Source: Epiperipatus broadwayi (taxonomy: Eukaryota > Onychophora > Udeonychophora > Euonychophora > Peripatidae). Taken from it: 64,000 bases of DNA. The translations under genes were made by a program, and so were the position numbers. The stretch is taken from positions 248,001-312,000 of the forward strand of contig JAQFVV010012490.1 of the NCBI GenBank assembly GCA_028023455.1. The letters are read 5' to 3'. Positions 57,601 through 64,000 of this stretch are shown here, in pieces. Positions within the stretch are counted from its first letter, which is position 1, and every line of letters starts with the position of its first letter. The notes beneath the pieces are model-generated. The model was not told the origin of the DNA. It did not search any database and saw only the letters and a list, made by a program, of their open reading frames with translations.

Positions 57601-59304
57601 GATATATTGTAAATATAGAAAATGCATTATAATACCTAAGTACCAATACCTGTTTATAATTATGTATTAAAATAGTCATTATATAGATTGCACATTAGAA
57701 TAATTTTATTATGTGAATTTCCATTTTATGAACCTTTATATATATATTTAGTCATAAATATGTGAAACTATGTTGAATGAAGGCATGATTAACAAATTTT
57801 GTTATATATTTATACACATAAAAAATATTAGTCTGATATATATATATATATATTAGTAGCATTGATTTTGTATTACATTTTTAAAAGTCCTAAGTAATCA
57901 AATGCATTATACTTGATATATTTGTATACTACAGTTGTTATCATGATGGTCAAGGATATGTATGTAACACAAGTGAAAGAATTTAAAAAAAAAAAAAAAC
58001 TAAAATTATAACAAAAGTATATTTAGAATTCGATCAGTGGACTGCTTATTGCTTTTAATTATTGAACTATGCCATGCATAGTTTAATGCAGTGGTAGATG
58101 AGCAACTTTTCTACCATTTTGGTATTCAATGTTATCTAACCTTTCAGCAACAATTTATTAATAAACCATAATTTATTTTGTTAATTGAAAGTAATATGCT
58201 TTTTTTTTTCTTTTTTTTTTTTAGTGATTTAAAATTGAAGTTATTCATCAATCATTAAACCTACTGTGGTTTGATATTGTGCAAGAAATGGAAAAGATAA
58301 TAGAGAAAAGTTTAAGTCACAATTTGTAAGATATTTTTTACTGTTCAAATTCACTTTGTCGTTGCAAGAATTATATTAATTATATATATTTTCCTTTTTT
58401 AGGATTGGGGATGGGATAATTCTATAACAGTAATCTTAATTATTAATATATTGCAATTTTTAGGAAATTATTATCATATCTTAAGTGTATATATATATAT
58501 ATATTACAAATGTAAACATATATAAATAATTGGATTTAAAATTTATTAAAGAAAATGTTTTTTTTTTTTAGAAAGCACTGACACCATGATGATACTCCTT
58601 ACTTAGAGATTCTTCTGAATTGTAAAATTGCCTTTCTAGCAGATAGATCTCTTAACATATGTTAAGTATTTACAACAGAAATTATATAATTTGTAAATGG
58701 GACAGCAATAGCTTCATAGAAAATAAATAAAACTTATTTTGCGAAGGTTAGAGTAGAGCTAAAATTTAATGAAAGTTCTTGTACGCTAATTTTTTATCAG
58801 AAAAATCTGAGCGCTAGCTGCATGTATGTGCTACTCAAAGATGGAATCATCTCCACATAACCAAAGTAGACAAGAATAAACTAATTGATAAGTTTGATAT
58901 TTTTCATAAAAAATTACAAACATGAAAATATAATCCAGTTAGAAAATAAAATGTGAAAGTAATATCTTTAGTGAACAAACAATGATTGAAAAATAATATT
59001 GTCAATAAATGTGATGAATGAAAACATTACGTAAGAAATTAAATTAGCAAGGATGACAAATGCTAATTTCAGAATGTTTGCATGAATAATACTTATTAAA
59101 AATATTTGTTTTACAATCATTATTTATTCGCTGAATAGATTAATTTCAAGTTTTCGAACATTATTTTCATATTTTTTTTTTGCTTTGCAGTCATAAACAG
59201 CTATTTGCTGTCTATTAATGAAATTTCTCATCAACTGTTTGTATTGATTACATTTGCTGAAAATATTAGTTTTTCAATCATTGTTTTTACTAAAGATATT
59301 ATTG
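57601..59304. other. AT-rich non-coding stretch
   Basis: (AT)n runs near 57838 and 58490 and poly-T near 58202. No gene. Confidence 0.5.
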
Positions 59305-60853
59305 CTATATTACTTTGAATGTAAGATGCACTTTTTTTCCAAATTTTGTTTCAGTAAAAGAGGGATGTATCTTAAATTTGAAGCTAACATTTTTAACATC
59401 TTACATATGATTGTCGATGTTGTAGTATTACACTTGTTGATATCTACTATGAAAGCAAATATTTTATCATTTTATTTCTGTGTATAATTTTTTTGATGTT
59501 TAGTTATATTTTAATTTTGAGTTTTATTATTCATACTCACTTTTAATGATGCAAAAACAGTACTTGCGTTGCTGAATTCAAAAAAAGTTATATTGTGTGC
59601 CGAAGAAATTGGAAACCATGCAGCAATAGAAGATTTACTGTTAACGGAAGTAATATTTGTCATTGGAAAGCCATGAAGGAAATGTTATTTCAGTGTAAAA
59701 AAAAAAACAGAAAATTATTCTCAGGGCCTGAAAAAGGAAGATTACTGCAATTGATGCACATGTTTTATCTTATGTAGAGGAATTATATGGCAAGAGTTTA
59801 CCAGTGACAAAAGAGACAGTTATGAATAAAGTCAGAGAATATGCTAAAAATATTGGCGTTATGTTTAAAGCAATTAAGCCGTGGATGGTATGAAAAGTTT
59901 ATGAAGCATTATGAAGAAGGACTACAGTAACTCAAAAGTTGTCTATATTATGAGAATAAGTTTCTTAGTTTTCAGTGCGAAATAATCAACTTAAGAAAAA
60001 AGTCTGAATGTTGCTCGAGTGATGAAACAGCAATCTTTCTTGATATGCTAAGAAATTATACCCTAAACAAGAAAGGAGCAAAGTAAATTAAAAATTTAAC
60101 TACCGGATATGGAAAAAACCATGAATTACTGTAATACTGTCCAGCTGATGAAAACAAATTGCTAACCTTTTTTTATTTTAAAGAGAAAAACTATATCCAA
60201 GGAAATTTTTCCTAAGGGTGTTATAATTCGAGCATAAAAGAATGTGCATGGATGACAACAGAATTGATGAAAGATTGGTTAAAAAATGTTTTGGAGAGAG
60301 AGACCTGGTGCTCTTTTAAACAAACGAAGCATGTCAATAATGGATGCATTCTGGGGCATTTAACCAATGACATTAATCTTAAAGTAAAAACTGTGACCTG
60401 GTAATAATACCAGCAGGTGTGACTTCTCAACTCTAACCACATGATGTATCTGTTAATAAACCCTTTAAAGATAGAATGAGAACCCATTATGATGCACGGT
60501 TACATTGAGAAGGTCATTCTTTGACATCATCTGTTAAAATAAAGCAAGTTTTGGCTTCTACAATAGTTCAGTGGGTTTTGCAGTTTTGGAAAGATATCCC
60601 TGAAGAAATTATCAAAAAATCTTCCTTTAAAATGCACTGCTAACGATTTAAATGGCACTGAAGATGATGTACTCTGCTATATTTGCAATAAATTAGATGA
60701 GCTTATTGTATTTATATCAGTTCCTATTTAAATAAATAAAAATGGTTCTTATTCAATAAAATAATTTTTAATTTTTTCCCCCAATTTTCCAAGCTTTAAA
60801 ATTCTGCTGCGTCTTAAATTTGGGGGCATCTTATATTCAAAGTAATATGGTAT
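59305..60853 (+). mobile_element. pogo-like DNA transposon, degenerate
   Basis: Inverted termini: left TATTACTTTGAATGTAAGATG (from about 59308), and right the reverse complement CATCTTATATTCAAAGTAAT ending about 60847. Between them is a pogo/Tigger-type transposase remnant. Length about 1.5 kb. The TA duplication expected for this family is not cleanly resolved. The termini have drifted and the gene is full of breaks. Confidence 0.8.
59560..60731 (+). pseudogene. pogo/Tigger-type transposase remnant
   Basis: A helix-turn-helix DNA-binding region appears in two frames (VILCAEEIGNHAAIEDLL, then NICHWKAMKEMLFQC), followed by a second helical segment (VTKETVMNKVREYAKNIG). The catalytic core reads AIFLDMLRNYT near 60040 (first Asp), SIMDAFWGHLTND near 60335-60372 (second Asp), and NKPFKD near 60460 (third Asp), the D-D-D order of pogo. 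WMTTELMKDWLKNV and the ending NGTEDDVLCY are also family-like. At least four frameshifts and several stops. Stop at about 60729-60731. Confidence 0.85.
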
Positions 60854-61409
60854 TTTCAAATTTGTTTTCTAAATAAATTAGATTTTTATATTTTTACACA
60901 TATAATATTTAATTTTTTTCCCCCATTTTATATGAAAAAAAACAGAAACTCGTAGAGGACTACTTTAGTTTGAGGTTGGATTGCTCCACTAGCATGTAGT
61001 ATTTACATGCAATTAAAAGTCTGCTATGTGCATATGTTTAAATGAAAATAAATGTAATAAGCACACAACTGTAAAATATAATTTAACAAGGTATGCAAAT
61101 TACATTAATAAAAGATCTTATATTAATTCTCAAATATGAAAATAATGAATTAATTGTGTCAAGAATGCACCATGAAAAACATTCTCATAATTAAAATTAC
61201 TCTAGAGAATGAGATTTTATAAGAGGGCTAGTTGGTTTGTCTCCAATGAAGGTATGAATGAGGACTTAGGACTATATATTTATTGGCCTACTTGGTCTCA
61301 TTATTTTTATATTTCTAAGGCTCATGTAATGAAAGCAGATACATACCATCTATAGTTAATATTTTTATATCTATATTTATGTTATATATATATTAAAAAT
61401 AAAATAGAA
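60854..61409. other. AT-rich non-coding stretch
   Basis: Nothing seen. Confidence 0.5.
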
Positions 61410-61411
61410 TA

Positions 61412-62276
61412 TACACCTGGGTGTCTTTTTATGCAGTAGATAGGTTGCACAGAAAACCCGCATTAAAAAAAAATCACACAAAAATCGACTTAACTTGCGG
61501 GATACATTCCAAAATTTTTAATCATTATCGCTATTTGACATCAAGTGGTTCGTTTGTGAACTAGTAAGACATCAGATTTGTCACAAGAGGAAATACAATT
61601 AACATCAACTTCAGTCTCGTGCTGTGTTAATGGTTTTCTGTCGACAATGTAATCGGGAATGAAACTTTGAAATGATGATTTTACTAATTATTTAGGAAGC
61701 TCGTGATATCCAGACTGCTATATCTAGCTGTTAGAGAATGCACTTCCATGAGTGCAACTATATATATATAACATGCTTCTACGAGTGTGTTAATAATGAT
61801 TAACGGTTAAATTTTCTTTTATACACATATATACATGGAGAAACTTTTAGACAGAAAAAAGTTACAAGTAAAAATATGCGTATAAAAGAAAATATAAACA
61901 TACATAATCCAGACATACAAATATTTAGCTCTCGTTGGAATTTAGTTCATAATTTGTCATTAACAAGAAAATGATTTTCCAATTCTCGAATTATTTTTAC
62001 TGTGAAATGAACAGGTTCCACTTCTGTTTCATTATCTTTTTCTAAATCTTCTATGGTATCTAAATAAATTTATTGCCAAACTTTTTTCCAATAGACATTT
62101 AAAGTATGTAAAATTTAATGCATATATATAAAACGGGGAAATCCCAATTTTAAGTGAAATATGAACTTCTTTGTCGCATAAAAGAAAACCACATAAAAAG
62201 ATATTAAGAAGAAACAATAATCGCATAACTTTAAAATCGTATTAAAAAAATCCGCACAAAAAGAGACCCGGGTGTA
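61412..62276. mobile_element. Second pogo-like element, deleted
   Basis: Inverted termini TACACCTGGGTGTCTTTTT and AAAGAGACCCGGGTGTA, each flanked by TA. Subterminal words such as TTGCGGGATACATTCC are common in Tigger-like elements. The body is 865 bp, too short for a full transposase. Confidence 0.7.
61947..62060 (-). pseudogene. Transposase C-terminal fragment
   Basis: A minus-strand frame of 37 codons: DTIEDLEKDNETEVEPVHFT, then VKIIRELENHFLVNDKL and stop. An acidic stretch followed by a short helix is the usual end of pogo/Tigger transposases. Inside the second element this suggests internal deletion of an autonomous copy transcribed leftward. A stop lies five codons upstream. Confidence 0.45.
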
Positions 62277-62700
62277 TATAGAAATATATATTGTATCTTC
62301 AACTCCAAGTATGTAAATTATATTTGTATTCAATTTACATGATTTGAAATTAAAATGTTTAAATTACATTATTCTGTTGTTTTTGTTTTATTGTGTGTTG
62401 TATTAGCCATAGTTATATAATTGTCAGGATTAAGAACAAAACAGTAATTGTCGCAGACAGAAAATTTGTTTCCAGAGTTTTAGAACTCCAGCAAGAATGT
62501 GAAAATAATAGTAAAAAAATTAAAATATAACTGTAGCATAATGGAATCAACCCTGAACTGCGGCAAACCTGTGTAAAATATCTAGACAAATATTTGATTG
62601 TTAATTTCACAAAATATGATACTATGAAAATTATTCCTTAATTTAATTTTTTTTTAAATTATTATTATGTACGTTGGTTATCTTGGTTTAATGAAAGATA
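62277..62700. other. AT-rich non-coding stretch
   Basis: Nothing seen. Confidence 0.5.
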
Positions 62701-62713
62701 AAAGCATTTGCTT

Positions 62714-62827
62714 CTGTCTTGCGTTGTTAGCCGAGAGGTATCGCAGCCGCCATGCAAGCAAGTAGTTGGTTGCAGACGGGTGTGGGTTCACGTCCCGGCA
62801 GATGCTATGACATATGAAAAAAAAAAA
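62714..62827 (+). mobile_element. tRNA-derived SINE (family 2), copy 2, complete
   Basis: A-box TTGTTAGCCGAGAGG (62724-62738), B-box GGTTCACGTCC (62785-62795), tail GGCAGATGCTATGACATATG then poly-A. Perfect 13-bp duplication AAAGCATTTGCTT before (62701-62713) and after the tail (about 62827-62839). It is the freshest retro-insertion in the window. Confidence 0.9.
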
Positions 62828-62889
62828 AAGCATTTGCTTATAGCAAGGTGTGATGGTTTGTTTGTTTTTTTACTTGGATATTGAGGTTT

Positions 62890-63240
62890 ATGTTATAAAA
62901 TGCACTATGTTTCAGTCAGTGCTAAATACACTGCCCAAGAAATTTACCCATGGCCAAAAGCTGAGAAGCTTGGGATTGTATGCACATTGACAATGAATCC
63001 ATTCAAAGATCTCATATTTCTAATACTGATTGATGCTAGTTCTAAATGGATTAAATATAAAGCTACCAAGAATACAATTTTAGTGAAATCATTATAGATC
63101 ACCTGAAATCTGTGTCTGATAATAGTGCAGATTTCAGTTGAATTTGAAAACTTTTAGGGGAGGGGATTAAGCATGTTCAAATTCTGCAATATCCCCAAAT
63201 CAATTGTAATAGCAGAGTAACTTATATAACAGCTAAAATG
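62890..63240 (+). pseudogene. Orphan Gypsy integrase fragment
   Basis: The frame 62900-63097 reads EIYPWPKAEKL, then DLIFLILIDASSKWIKYKATKN, matching the integrase core of the element at 10.4-10.8 kb (IPWPKTNKL, LLIVVDAYSKW). Further on, in other frames, are SDNSADF and GIKHVQILQYP, the position of the second catalytic Asp. No LTR, RT or other element part lies nearby, so this is an isolated remnant of a related Gypsy element. Confidence 0.7.
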
Positions 63241-64000
63241 AATGCTAATTAAAAATAATATACTGTAACAGTAATTTTAGGCTTTTTCAATATGTATGTA
63301 ACAGTAAATTTTGACTCAAGAAGAGCAAAGTTAATATTTAGATTAAATGGTTAATAAAATTCGAATAAAAAATAATTAAATTCAAATATATATATAATAT
63401 TAACCAAGCCTCCATAATGATGATGGTGATTTATAAAGGGTAATGTAAATACAAGTCCTCCCAAAAATATTTTCAATTTCTTTAAGACACCAAAATCTTC
63501 TGTATAGAAAGTCGCCTTATCATCATCATTAATAAATTATTACCACCATCTCCCAGTGGATTGCATCGTTTCTCAGAGTTGTGTATATTAATAGCATAAA
63601 GAATGTTAATGTTTGGATTGAATTCAATAAGCAAGCGATTAAAAAATAATTTCTTAACAATAAATATATAAAAATTATTGCTTATATATTTGCAACTATT
63701 ACTAGTATACAAACTATTAAAGATAATATTTTAAATTTAAGGCCTTAGAATAATTATATTGATAAGTTGTTACCGAGTGAAAAGTTTAAAAAAAAGTTAA
63801 GACCATGGTTTTCTGCAGATATTCTTTTTCTATATTTATGAATGAGTCCTCATTAGTTCCTCAAAAATGGAATATTTTCATGTGCACTGGTGATGTTAGA
63901 TGGAGTATTCAGTGGTATTGATGATGTTTTCAGTGGTATTGATGATGTTAGTAGTTCTGTAGGTTTTATGGTAGCCTACTTCTTTCCTCACGACATGATC
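63241..64000. other. AT-rich stretch with a small tandem repeat
   Basis: TTCAGTGGTATTGATGATGT is present twice in tandem at about 63907-63948. Nothing else. Confidence 0.6.

Noticed and set aside
59254-59487. 77-codon plus-strand ORF at the left end of the pogo element
   Set aside because: It crosses the terminal inverted repeat and has no transposase motif.
1-64000. CRISPR arrays, bacterial operons, rRNA, intact tRNA genes, telomeric repeats
   Set aside because: Looked for and not seen; the tRNA-like segments have SINE tails and no clean cloverleaf.

Overview
This is a very AT-rich, intron-rich animal (metazoan) nuclear DNA window made mostly of decayed transposable elements. The evidence is splice sites, AATAAA signals and a eukaryotic TE mix: a Ty3/Gypsy LTR element, RTE-like LINEs, Penelope-like elements (PLEs), hAT and pogo DNA transposons and several tRNA-derived SINEs. 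No bacterial-type operon, rRNA, intact tRNA or CRISPR array is visible. The TE mix suits an invertebrate, but the sequence does not let me name a taxon.

The best host-gene evidence is a divergent pair around 22.3-22.5 kb, not visible as long ORFs. On the minus strand, three small exons (22270-22296, 15198-15263, 13770-13883) with consensus splice sites join in one frame to a predicted 68-residue protein. On the plus strand, a two-exon gene (22479-22496 + 22683-22772) would encode 35 residues. A CCAAT box, and a TATA-like box for the plus gene, lie between them. Neither protein is recognised. A lone minus-strand ORF at 1167-1295 looks like the last exon of another gene.

Layout. 0-6.7 kb: AT-rich DNA with a hAT end and a LINE tail. 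6741-12791: a complete but dead Ty3/Gypsy element with LTRs, CTGAG target duplication, and gag-pro-RT-RNaseH-integrase remnants; a ~450 bp inverted-repeat element sits in its 3' LTR. 12.85-13.76 kb: a dispersed repeat with a second copy at 39.4-40.1 kb. 13.77-22.3 kb: the minus-strand gene, whose large intron holds a PLE, a hAT remnant and the left arm of a long inverted repeat. 24.4-25.75 kb: the right arm, with a PLE-related tRNA-like element inserted in it. 31-52 kb: RTE-like LINE copies at several stages of decay, some split by a SINE or a MITE, plus a head-to-head PLE hairpin at 38.2-39.1 kb. 52-63 kb: two hAT MITEs with perfect 8-bp target duplications, a palindromic MITE, a degenerate pogo transposon, a second pogo-like element, a clean SINE with a 13-bp target duplication, and an orphan Gypsy integrase fragment.

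The most unusual items are the divergent micro-gene pair between long inverted repeats, the PLE 3' ends that carry tRNA-like boxes and hammerhead-like CUGANGA...GAAA cores, and a 450-bp tract almost without C. All homology calls come from reading motifs by eye; no database search was run.
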